Positions 41,623 to 51,959 of a stretch of 64,000 nt of DNA are shown piece after piece. The position numbers and the translations under genes were made by a program. The DNA comes from Pomphorhynchus laevis (lineage: Eukaryota; Acanthocephala; Palaeacanthocephala; Echinorhynchida; Pomphorhynchidae), in assembly GCA_012934845.2 (NCBI GenBank), contig WNNJ02001570.1, positions 248,001 to 312,000 of the forward strand. The letters run 5' to 3'. Each line of letters starts with the position of its first letter. The first letter of the stretch is position 1. The notes beneath the pieces were generated by a model that worked only from the letters and a program-made list of their open reading frames with translations, was not told where the DNA came from and did not search any database.

Positions 41623-44600
41623 ATGCCAAAAGGCGTGCCATCAGCACTTCCTAGATGTTGCGGTTGTAATGGACCGAATGCTGTTTGCAAGGGTTGTCGA
41701 TGTCGCAAGGCTAACAAGCATTGTACGAACTGTGCAGCGCCTAATTGCTCAAATAACAGCCCTTCTATCAATATGGAGAGACAAAATGCACGCACTAATG
41801 AGTTTATTGGCGACGACATTAATCAACCATTGTCAAGCGTTCAGATTACGGCAGCTCCTAACAAACCGCAAATAACATGTATTCTTCATCTACCAACCAT
41901 ATCAACAATTTATGACGAAATTAGAACATGTGGACCAAACCTCTTTAATCCCCAAATTTGTGATGCCAGTAATAGGTTCGTGGACCTTTTGACTTCGGCT
42001 TACAGTAAATTCACAAACAACCATCCTGAACAACCAACTGCATTGAAAGAGGCAGCTGTAATGTGTCAGCTATTACTCCAAAGATTACCGACGATAAAAA
42101 CAGCCGCGTTGCGAAAAGCTCTTGAAAGACGCTTGGATGCATGGCAGAAAGGTGATTTCATAGCCTTGCTAGATGAAGGTATTGTTCTTCAAAATGCCGT
42201 GAATGCTCAGACTAGAAAACCACGTACGAAGCACAATGACTGCTTAAAATCATTTTCTCGGCTCATGCAATCCGGAAACACAAGAGGTGCGCTTAATAGT
42301 CTTACCATAAAAGAGTCTGACGTACCAGCCTTGTTCAAGATGAACGACGAACTGAATGGACATACGATTAAGAATATTCTGCTAGATCTTCATCCCGCTG
42401 GCAGAGACGTGGAAGCGGTCGCTCTCCAAGAAAATAGTCTCAGTGGGAGTATTTCTCACCATCCAGTTGAATACACAGTTATTGATAGAACCAGGATAAT
42501 GAAAGCTGCTAAAAAATTACAAGGCGGTGAGGGTCCATCCGGAATGACTGCTGCTATAATGAAAACGTTATTGAGCAGTTTCAAGACTCACTCGCAACGT
42601 CTTGCCGATGTTTTAGCTGACATGGCTTATAAAATTGCCACAGAAGCAATAAACCCCACCCATATGGAGGCATTCACGGCCAGCAGGATAATCGCACTCA
42701 ATAAAAAACCAGGGATTAGGCCAATAGGAGTTGGCGAGGTCGTCCGACGATTGATTAGTAAGGTTATTCTCGAAGTTGCTTCCCCAAAATTGCAAGCAAT
42801 AGCAGGCGTTATGCAACTTTGTGCCGGTCAGCAGGCAGGTATTGAATATGCGATTGGTAGCATAAACAGTGAATTCTCGAGAAGCAATATGGTTGGCTTA
42901 CTTGCTATCGATGCAGCGAATGCTTTCAATTGTGTCAATAGGAAACTATTGCTGGCAAATGTTGGGATGGTATGTCCAGCTTTATCTGTGCCACTTTACA
43001 ATACATATTCACATAATACGCAGCTTATCGGGGAAGGCGATATTATCATGGCACAAGAAGGCCTAACACAAGGGGACCCTTTGGCAATGGCGGCTTTTGC
43101 CGTATCTTCGTTGGTGCTCATTCATCGTCTACAAGCCTCAGTACCCGGCATTTTCCAGAGATGGTATGCGGATGATGCCTCATTTGTTGGTAGCGTATCT
43201 ACACTGCACAAGGCGTGGGAATGGCTTGCAGACAACGGTCCCCACTACGGCTATATTGTAAATCCAGGAAAGTCGAAGCTGTTGATACATCCTAATAATG
43301 AAGATCTCGCAAAGTCAGCGTTTACAGGAACGAGCATAGAAGTCGTGACAGATGGGTTGGTTATCCTTGGTTCTCCTATTGGTTCGTCAACATATAAACA
43401 ATCTGATGTACACAGCCGGATTTCAAAGTCTATCTCTCTAATCACTAAGCTGACTGACGCTGCTAGGTTTGATGCACACTCGGCTTATTCTGCATTCGTA
43501 TATGGAGCCCAATCAAAGTGGATACACCTTTCAAGGACGACCAAAATCACTGCTGAAAGCATGCAACCATTACACGATGAGATTTATGGGCAATTTGTAC
43601 AAATACTTGTCAACACCGATCTATCTGACATGCAGAAGCAAATTATTGCATTACCAACGTCCTGTTGGTGGTCTTGGCATAAGAAGTTCTATCGTGGAAG
43701 CAGTATCGCAGTTTGAGTCATCAAGAATTTTAACGTCCACCTACTCAAAAGATTTGAGTTTTTCTGAATTAATTGATGCCCAACATGAGGCCCGAAGACT
43801 TATAACCAGCACAAACTTAGCCACTGCCAGAGCCAAAAGAGCTGATATCGTCAGATTATTCGAGGATGCGGAAAATATTTTACAGTACGCTAGTTTGAAG
43901 GGCGCATCCAGCTGGTTTACAATCCGTCCACTATCGTTTAAATCATTCCACCTGTCACATCATGAATTTCAAGATGCTGTCGCAGCACGGTATGGATGGA
44001 CACAAAACGACATATCGGGTATATGCATCTGTGGATCAGAGATGTCTTGCTGTCATGCGTTATCGTGTTGTAGGGGTGCCTTGACAATAATTAGTCATAA
44101 CGAGATACGAGATACACTATCTAGATATTTGTCCACTGCATGTAGCTGTGTTGCCTTGGAACCGTGCCTGTCAGCAGTACCCGAATGCTACAACTTTTTG
44201 ACCAGTACGACAACTCGCACACCTGAAACTCGAGCAGATATTGTGTGCAATGGACTTTTTGGAACTAGGATGGAGCGAACGTTCATCGACGTTTGTATCT
44301 TCAATAATCTTGCACCATCCTATACCATTAAGTCACCATCCGCTGCATTTGGATATCACGAAAGCAGTAAGCGAGCGAAATACGAAGAACGAATTATTGA
44401 TATTGAAAATGCATCCTTTTCTCCATTCGTAGTTTCGACCAACGGCGCTATTGGACCGGCAGCGTCTGCTTTGCTGAAGAACTTAGCTAGAAAAATATCA
44501 GATAAAAAACGAACAGACTATAGTGATGATATGAGCGCTTTGCGCACATCAATCGGCATATCTTCGGCTATAATGGTATCGGCTTGCTTAAGAGCATCAA

Positions 44601-44650
44601 GATCAAAGATCCTGCGCCATTCTGGCAACATTCCAATACGGAGACGGTGA
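41623..44650 (+). pseudogene. CR retrotransposon protein, best-preserved plus-strand copy
   Basis: 697 residues are open (41623-43716); one frameshift at about 43660-43700 separates the rest (open at 43469-44650). The start MPKGVPSALPR precedes the cysteine cluster (CCGCNG, CKGCRC, CTNC, C). RT: GGEGPSGMTA, KPGIRPIGVGEVVRR, AIDAANAFNCVNR, QEGLTQGDPLAMAAF, RWYADDASFVG, ILGSPIGSSTY. C-terminal part: KGASSWFTIRPL, the knuckle CICGSEMSCCHALSC, ALTIISHNEIRD, TRADIVCNG, FIDVCIFNNLAPSY, KRAKYEERI. Note RAD where other copies have RLD. A total of about 1,009 residues matches the minus-strand reference copy. It is followed head to tail by the copy at 45006. Confidence 0.95.
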
Positions 44651-44694
44651 TTACATCAAATGAATACTTATTTTAATTTTGTTTGTTTTAAATG

Positions 44695-44712
44695 AGCCCA
44701 TTTGCGGGATAC
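44695..44712 (+). promoter_or_regulatory. CR 3' UTR motif
   Basis: AGCCCATTTGCGGGATAC, 45 bases after the CR stop codon; same motif as at 22593, 48173 and 54673. Confidence 0.55.
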
Positions 44713-44780
44713 CTTGAATGTAATTTTTGAAATAAATCAGGTATATATTTAAAAAAAATTATTATCAAACATTATTATTA

Positions 44781-44865
44781 ATAAACATTTTTGAAGAGTA
44801 ATATTTTTTATTTTTTATTTGTGACTCAATTGCGCTGGCTTTGTAAATAAATTATCTTTATAAAA
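44781..44865 (+). repeat. 85-bp terminal repeat, copy 3
   Basis: Lies between ATTATTATTA (44771-44780) and TTATTATTATTA (44869-44880), with ATAAACATTTTTGAAGAGTA at its left end. It looks like an independent insertion consisting only of an element's 3' end. Confidence 0.75.
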
Positions 44866-45005
44866 AAATTATTATTATTAAATCTACAACGATTTGTCAC
44901 GTTCTACAAGTAAACCTACAATTTTTTACATTCGGACATCTAACAGTCAACAAAGCCGTACGCCCAGGGCACATCCCGGGGTGCGCAATTTAAGTTGACC
45001 TCGAA

Positions 45006-48000
45006 ATGACAAAAGGCAAACCTCGAAATTCACCCAGATGCTGTGGATGCAACGGGCAGAACGCAGTCTGCAAGCGATGCAAATGCGCAAAGACAAGCAC
45101 AAATTGCACGGACTGTGCTGCTACGAACTGCACCAATCGAGGAAATTCACCGATAATAGTTGTCCGTTCCACTAGCTGCTCAACCAGTAGCCACGTAACC
45201 ACAGTTAACGAGCCGACTAATTCCATAGCGCCCATCCAGGAGGATGTCCGTACAATAAACCATGTGTTTTCAAACCCCCGACCGACCGCTGCCAGTCGCG
45301 ATTTACTCAATGATCGCCCGTCCGCTGAAAGGATGACATGCAGCTATGAAGATTCTATAAATTTTATGTACAACAAAGTCATTCTTTGGAAACCGAATCT
45401 ACTATCTTTATCTATTTGCCAAGCTAGCATTCGGTTCATAGACTTATTGGCTTCGAGGTACTTGGATGTTGGTGAGCGTACTGCAAATGAAGGTATCGCG
45501 CTCAAAGAAGTTACAGTTATTTGTCTGCTCATACTGCAGCGAATCCCATCCCGAAAAGCCGCAGTTATTCGGAAAACCCTAGAGAGGCGTACTCAAATGT
45601 GGGCAGATAAACAAATCCATGATTTATTTGAAGAGGCTTTTGCTCTGCAACAGAAAGTAGTTCAAGGCTTGACCAAGAGTGTTCGTATTACAAATCAAAA
45701 TGAGAGTGGAGTGTTCTCTAGGCTGACGCAGTCTGGAAAGACACATGCCGCTATTCGGATGTTAGATTCTCAATATGCGTATCTGCCTCTACTCAAACCT
45801 GACGATGAGATTGACGGAGTAACTATATACGATATCTTATTGGACTTACACCCGCCAGGAAAGCCTATCCATAAAGAACTCAATCCTGAATGTTCCTCTA
45901 CCAGGATGTATGCCTCATCACGCTGTTGTGTTATCTGCAATTGATGGGCAGATCATACTCACGGCTGCGCCGGTCCATCTGGAGTGGATGCTGTTGCTTT
46001 CAGACGAATGATCAGTTCATTTGGTCCTCATTCACGAAAACTAGCAGCCGCCATTGCTTCTTTTGCAATTCGGATAGCAAGTGAACGTGTTGACCCATCT
46101 ATTCTGGATGCTTTTATAGTAAGTCGTCTTGTGGCTCTTGATAAGAACCCAGGCGTGCGCCCTATTGGCATAGGAGAGATAGTTCGCCGTATAGTGGGAA
46201 AGGTAATTATGAGCTTTATAGGAAAGGATTTTCAGGCAGTGTCTAGGCATGTTCAAATGTGTAGTGGACAGCGCGGTGGAATGGAGTACATCATACACAG
46301 AGTTTCCGAGACTATCACGGTCAATGATCAGTATGTGTTACTTTTCGTGGATGCAAAGAACGCATTCAATACGGCAAATCGGAAGGTTTTACTAGCTAAC
46401 GTTCCTTTTATTTGTCCTGCTCTTGAGTGTATTCTGTATAATACGTATTCAGAGCCGCCAAAGTTAGTGTGTTGTGGCCGTTGTTTGCGATCCCAAGAAG
46501 GATTTACACAAGGGGATCATCTAACTATGGCTGCCTTTGCAGTGTCTTCGCTGGCAATTATTCATCAAATTCGCGAGTCGGTTCCGCACGTAAGTCAGTA
46601 TTGGTATGCGGACGACGCAAATTTTATGGGGTCGTTAGAGGACGTTGCTCGAGTTTGGGACCTACTCGAATCATTTGGTCATCAGCATGGCTACTTTGTT
46701 AACGCCAATAAATCAATTGTGATGATTCATTCTGAACAGCTAGTAGAAACCGAAAAACGATTTGAAAAATACAACGTCCGTATTGAGACAAGGGGTGTCA
46801 AACTGCTAGGATCACCTGTTGGAGACGCCGAATTTGTCAAGAATATGAGTGGTGAGCTCATATCCAAATGGTCTTGTTTGATCAGGAAACTTGCCAACGC
46901 GGCAAAGCATGATGCCCAGTCAGCATATGTCGCCTTTGTCAAAGCCTGTCAATCAAAGTGGTTACATTTATGCAGGACAACCCAATGTGATCCAGGTTGG
47001 TTCTCTGAAATTAGACAGCTAATATTTGGGCAGTTCGCTTTCGATGTATTTGGGCACACACTGGACGAAACTGAGCAGTTGATTTGTAGTCTCCCTTTGA
47101 GTTTCGGAGGTATGGGATTTCGTGATCCTTGCGTAGACGCTCTATACGTGCTGAACGCGTCAAAACGGTTGTGCAGAGCTTTTAACCAGTCGGATAATAT
47201 TCTCGAAGTAGATAGGCTACAAATCCAAGCTCTGAAAGATATTGCTAGCGACAACATATTACGTTCTGCATCACTATTGGTTGGTTTACGTGAACGTGTT
47301 TCAATTCAAACAGCTTCTAAAGTAAGCATCGGTCAAAGGGGCTTCAAGTTGGCTTCAAACGAGTCCTCTTAAAGCTTCGGGATTTAACATGACAAAATTC
47401 GAATTTCAGGATGCGGTTGCTGCAAGGTATAACTGGTCCTTATCTAGTCTACCGAAAAAGTGCGAATGTGGAGATGATATCTGTCTAACCCATGCATTGT
47501 CGTGCAAAAGAGGGGCTCTCCCAATTATTCGTCACAATGAGGTAAGGGATGTTTTGGCCTCCGCCTTATCTGAAATTTGCAACAGCGTCTGGATTGAACC
47601 CGCACTCCAGCCCGTTACAAATGACTTTGTATTTCAGTGCTCGACCACAGCCCGGGGAGAAGATGCTCATCCTGATATTGTATGCGGCGGTTTATTCGGT
47701 GGTAGGTTGGAGCGGACATTCATAGATGTCTGCGTCTTCAACAACTTGGCTCCATCTTATCACCTAAGGACTGTCGATGCAAGTTTCGAATACCACGAGA
47801 ATCGGAAAAGAGCAAAGTATCAGGAACGGATTAGTGAGATTGAACACTCGTCTTTCATACCGTTTGTCCTGGCAGCTACTGGATGCTTTGGTCCGACAGC
47901 GAAACGGTTGATGCAGACAATCGCTGCAAGGATGTCCTCCAAACTGCAACGAAGCTATAGCGATATGATTTCGCTTATACGAACACGATTCAGCATAACT

Positions 48001-48081
48001 CTCGCGAGTTCTATTTACTGCTGCATGCGGGCTCCACGATCACGAATCGGTCAATTTACTCGGCCCATGAGAACGCGGTGA
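45006..48081 (+). pseudogene. CR retrotransposon protein, near full length
   Basis: MTKGKPRNSPR precedes the cysteine cluster (CCGCNG, CKRCKC, CTDC, CTNR). The frame 45006-45944 is followed, after a short deletion with frame changes around 45880-45985 that damages the GGAGPSG motif, by 45984-47372: NPGVRPIGIGEIVRR, FVDAKNAFNTANR, QEGFTQGDHLTMAAF, YWYADDANFMG, LLGSPVGDAEF, GGMGFRDP. A frameshift near 47335 leads into KGASSWLQTSPL and the frame 47389-48081: the knuckle CECGDDICLTHALSC, ALPIIRHNEVRD, AHPDIVCGG, FIDVCVFNNLAPSY, KRAKYQERI. Here the endonuclease motif reads PD, as in classical R2-type REL domains. The leader starts after the TTATTATTATTA run at 44869-44880. Confidence 0.93.
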
Positions 48082-48172
48082 CTGGAATAGCTTCAATTGG
48101 ATGAATGCATTATTTTTTTTCTACGTTGGAATGTTTCATAACTTTTGTACATTTACGAATTATGACAGTAGT

Positions 48173-48190
48173 GGCCCATTTGAGGGAACC
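48173..48190 (+). promoter_or_regulatory. CR 3' UTR motif
   Basis: GGCCCATTTGAGGGAACC, 92 bases after the CR stop codon. The polyadenylation-like AATAAA follows at about 48210. Confidence 0.55.
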
Positions 48191-48230
48191 TTATTTTCTG
48201 TAAATTCGGAATAAATATTATATAATAAAT

Positions 48231-48620
48231 ATTTATACCCTTTTAATAGCAGCTTTCTTAATTCACTATTTTCGATTAATTCTAGATTATGGGTACATAT
48301 ATGTTCATTTATTTTATCAAAACTAAGACTTTTACAATTGCATTCTGTTTCCATTATGTTTCTAATATTATCGTTACATATTGATTTTAATTCTTTATTA
48401 TAATTACAAATTTTTCGTCCTAATGGTGGTAGGAGTTTATACCTTATTTTAGGAATATATTTACTTAAATGTGACCTTTCTCTTTACTTTTAAAATTATT
48501 TAAAAGTCCCGCTTTATTTATGTTATCTATACATTTGTTAATGAAGTTTATGGTTAATGTATATTTTCTATTGTTATTATTAACATTTATTGTACGATAA
48601 ATGTTAATAATTTTTTTTAA
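48231..48620 (-). pseudogene. N-terminal fragment of the 12440-13745 type reverse transcriptase
   Basis: Minus strand: INVNNNNRKYTLTINFINKC, KAGLLNNFKSKEKGH, then in another frame YIPKIRYKLLPPLGRKICNY, TECNCKSLSFDKINEHICTH and NLELIENSELRKLLLKGYKY. The CNC ... H..TH.L..I...ELR.LL.KG pattern is the region ahead of the RT in this AT-rich Penelope-like RT type. The fragment stops at 48231, where the 3' end of the CR copy meets it. No GIY-YIG motif is seen in the part present. Confidence 0.6.
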
Positions 48621-48711
48621 AGAAGAAAAGCTTTATTCACAAAGTTTACAAAGGGAATTTAACCCAAATATCATTATGTTTGAATTACATGTTACGGAGC
48701 GTGTGCTTTAG

Positions 48712-51700
48712 CTAAGGCTCCTGTTGCTTGAGGCGGACGGCCTTTCCACTTGAAGAACGGTAACCCCGGATGCATATCGACGCCGCGCGGCATAGGGCAA
48801 CACCGATTTCACGTGTAATGCGAGTCAAGCACTGTGCGTATGTCGTTTGGTCAGACCTCTGCGCCTGCAGAATGGCGATTCGGCGCAACACAGCACGAGA
48901 GCTTTCACTCAATCCGCCGTTTGTCGAAGCGATGAAGGGTACAAATGTGCCTCTTGCAATCTGTTGAACCCGTTCCTCATATTTAGACTTCTTTCTTGCT
49001 TCGTGGAAGTTGAACGCACTGGACGTGCTTGTACGGTAAGATTCGGCAAGGTTGTTGAAAATGCTGACGTCTATATACGTCCGCTCGAATCTACCGGGAA
49101 ACAGTCCAGTACAGACGATATCCACTCGTGCGTCAAGATCTCTTGTCGTTGCACTATTGGTGAAGATGTGATCCACGCTGGGACTATCGAGTACAGGTTC
49201 GATCCCTACACCATGACAAACAGTCGTTAGATTTCGGGCAAGGATATCACGAACGATATTGTGACGAAAAATCTGCAACCCTCCACGCCGACATGAAAGG
49301 AGATGCTTCAAGCATGCAGGAGTATTGCATATGCATCTCGTGGGCATGTCAGTCGGTTCCCAAGCATACCGCATAGCCATACTATCTATGAATTAACGTG
49401 GAAGAATATGGAAGTTTTCACGAACCGGGGGCACTATGGAAAGCCATGACGATGCACCATAAACGGACGCGTATGCAAGGGCTTCCTGTGAGATTTCATT
49501 TAAGTTCGACTTCGCGTAATTAAAGCGGCCAATTGCGGCTGTCTTTCTTTCAGCAGTAATCCGCTCGCCGATCCTTTTGCTGTTCGGTTCTGAAGACGAC
49601 ACCTTGGCAATCTGACGTGAATGACGAGCACATTCTCTCAGAAGAGCTGAATTCCAGGTCCTTCACGAACAGAAGGTCAATGATCCCGAGGCCTCCTTCT
49701 CGTATGGGACTGGTGAGTACCTTCACCCAATCTTCTGAAAGGTCCTGCTTTGTCATTTCCTTTAAGAATCTCCCGGTAATTGCATCCCGCAAAGGTGCAA
49801 GATCGTCATCGGAGCAACTCGTTGTGCGTAAGAAGTGTGTCCACTTCCATTGCAATGACTTGGTCAATCCGATGTAAGAAATATGCGGGTCTACAGAGCA
49901 TATCTCTGTGAGCCGGTCTGTCAGATAAACGTCATCTTCAATTCGCTCTCTGGTCGATTCTTTCATGAACGCACTTGATCCAATGAATGAGCCGAGAATC
50001 TTAACACCATCGTGCCTTATGTCGACACCTGCAAACTTTGACTGATCAACTGTCATCGTTTCGTGTAGAAGAAGAGCAGATTTGGCTGGTTTAACATGAT
50101 AGCCATAATCAGGTCCGTGCTGTTGTAGGATATTAAGTACTTTCTCAAGCATCAATGTGGGGCCGAGGAAGTTCGCATCGTCTGCAAACCACCGTTGAAC
50201 AACACCAGGACATTGATCCCTTATCATCCTTATAAGAGGCAGAGAAGCCATTGCGAAGATGGCCATTGCTAAGGGGTCGCCTTGAGTCACACCCTCCTTC
50301 GAGTGGAGCGAACCACCTTCCAAAATAAGACGAGCATCGACAGAATAGATGTTTTGGAAAGTTTGCGCCAATGACGGACATAAATGCGACATGTTATGAA
50401 GAGCTACTCGGCGGTTTAAGCTGTTAAAAGCGTTGGAGGCGTCGACACACAGTAAGCCAAATTCTGGATTGTTGTGGAAGTTATTGCGTAGAGAGTGTAT
50501 ACAAAAGTCCACACCACTCCGTTGTGAGGCACATAGTTGCTCTAATCCAGCGATGTCTTGCAAATCCGTTTTTATATGTTGCAAAATCGCTTTGCAGACA
50601 ATCCGTCTACCGACTTCGGCTATTCCAATCGGTCGAATACCTCCATTCTTTTTCGGGATGGCCACAAGTCGGCAAGCTACGAAAGCATTAATAGTATTAG
50701 GCGAGACTTTTTCAGAGGCGATTTTGACTGCTAGAGCGGCAAGAGCTTCAGCAAGCTTTTTAGAATGAGTACCGAAAGCCGTGAGCATGCGTTTCCACAT
50801 AAGCGCATCCACGCCGGATGGGCCTGCTGTGCCAAATGTGGAGTGGGACGCTTTTACGATGTCGCTTGCGTCAATTGCAAGGAATGTAGACGGATGGTGA
50901 GGAACCGCACCCATCATGGGAGCATGCAGAAGTGCTTCCGGCTTTGCCTCTGCTGCTTCATGATGTAACCTCTGTAGGAGATTCTTTACAGTAAAACCAT
51001 CAATCAATGTGTCTGCACGAAGGGTTCCAGATGTTTGAATGCCAGATAGGAGGGATGTTGCAGCGCTTAGACGGCCTTTCTTCACAAGATTGCAGTATCT
51101 GGTTTTCCATTCAGTATTTTTACCATCGTATTCATTCAAATCAGCTCGGGCCTGCAGGCATCTCGCTTCGTCAAAGAGGGCATTAAATCGTTATTTCTCC
51201 AAAGATCCAGCCTACGTTCCATAGCTTTGCGTATGATCGCCGTTTTACGACTTTCGATTCTCTGAAGCACACAACGAGAGAGCACGGTTGCCGCCTCAAG
51301 CGCGGAGCAGGATTGAAAGTGCACTTCCTCCGAAGCTTGGTAGTAAAGATCAGCCATGATGTCCACAAATTCGTTCGTAGCATTACAGCGAGGTGGATCC
51401 AAGAGCGCTGGGGGCCAAGTGATAACGATTTCGTAGATATCGTGAAGCGTTAATTGGCGCGCGGTAGACTCAACCTGGTTATGGACAACATCGCTTTCCC
51501 GCGGTATGTCCAATGCAATTAATGGATGAACTCGTTCGACTGGTGCAGCAGCGGAATTTGATAGCATTTGAGCGATAGAGTTAGGACTTGTAGGTTGGTT
51601 AATTGACGATTGATTTCTACATTTCTTGGCTCGGCAGTTGACACATGCTTTTCCTGATTTTGCGCACTTACACCCTTTGCAAACAGCTGCGGGACCATTG

Positions 51701-51744
51701 CAAGAGCAGCATAGTCGTTGGATCGAAGGTTTGCCGCGAACCAT
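48712..51744 (-). pseudogene. CR retrotransposon protein, nearly full length, minus strand
   Basis: I place the start at the MVRGKPSIQRL ATG (51742-51744), eight codons inside the longest frame, because it matches the other copies. Cysteine cluster CCSCNG, CKGCKC, CVNC, C. A frameshift lies at about 51137. The frame 49550-51139 holds GTAGPSGVDALMWKRML, NGGIRPIGIAEVGRR, CVDASNAFNSLNR, KEGVTQGDPLAMAIF, RWFADDANFLG, GGLGIIDL. Another frameshift falls near 49560-49600. Then YGASSWLSIVPP, a stop near 49390, and the frame 48712-49380: CICNTPACLKHLLSC, GLQIFRHNIVRD, ARVDIVCTG, YIDVSIFNNLAESY, KKSKYEERV. The 3' UTR (48640-48711) has TATTTGGGTTAAATTCCC. Its 5' end faces that of the next copy. Confidence 0.93.
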
Positions 51745-51959
51745 GATTGTAAGAGTTTCAATAACCAAGACTTATTTTAATCTGAATATAATAACAATAT
51801 TAATAACAGTTTATAACAGTTTATAAATATATAATATAATAACAGTTTATAACTGTTCTAGCAAATTACAACAATCGACTGCGTCGCCTCGCTACACTCG
51901 GCGACGTTTCGCTTGACCCTTAATAGCTGCCAAACATTTACTTACAAATTTGAAATTCA
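51745..51959. other. 215-bp gap between two divergent CR 5' ends
   Basis: The start codons at 51744 (minus) and 51960 (plus) face away from each other. The gap holds three copies of AACAGTTTATAAC/A (about 51804-51855) in AT-rich DNA, then a GC-richer stretch (51875-51920) belonging to the plus-strand leader. Both leaders must be short or overlap here. No promoter motif is certain. Confidence 0.5.

Larger units (their letters stand above)
41381..44780 (+). mobile_element. CR element, essentially full length (about 3.4 kb)
   Basis: The unit runs from CCTTAAAAAA, immediately after TTTATTATTA (41371-41380), through a 242-bp leader and the coding region 41623-44650. The 3' UTR holds GAGCCCATTTGCGGGATACC and ends at ATTATTATTA (44771-44780). 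Both edges are on ATT runs, so an exact target duplication cannot be separated from the microsatellite. Confidence 0.8.

Noticed and set aside
41623-44650. CR as canonical R2 elements
   Set aside because: No 28S rDNA flanks and no CCHH/Myb N terminus; the shared part is the knuckle plus REL endonuclease, which other early-branching clades also have.
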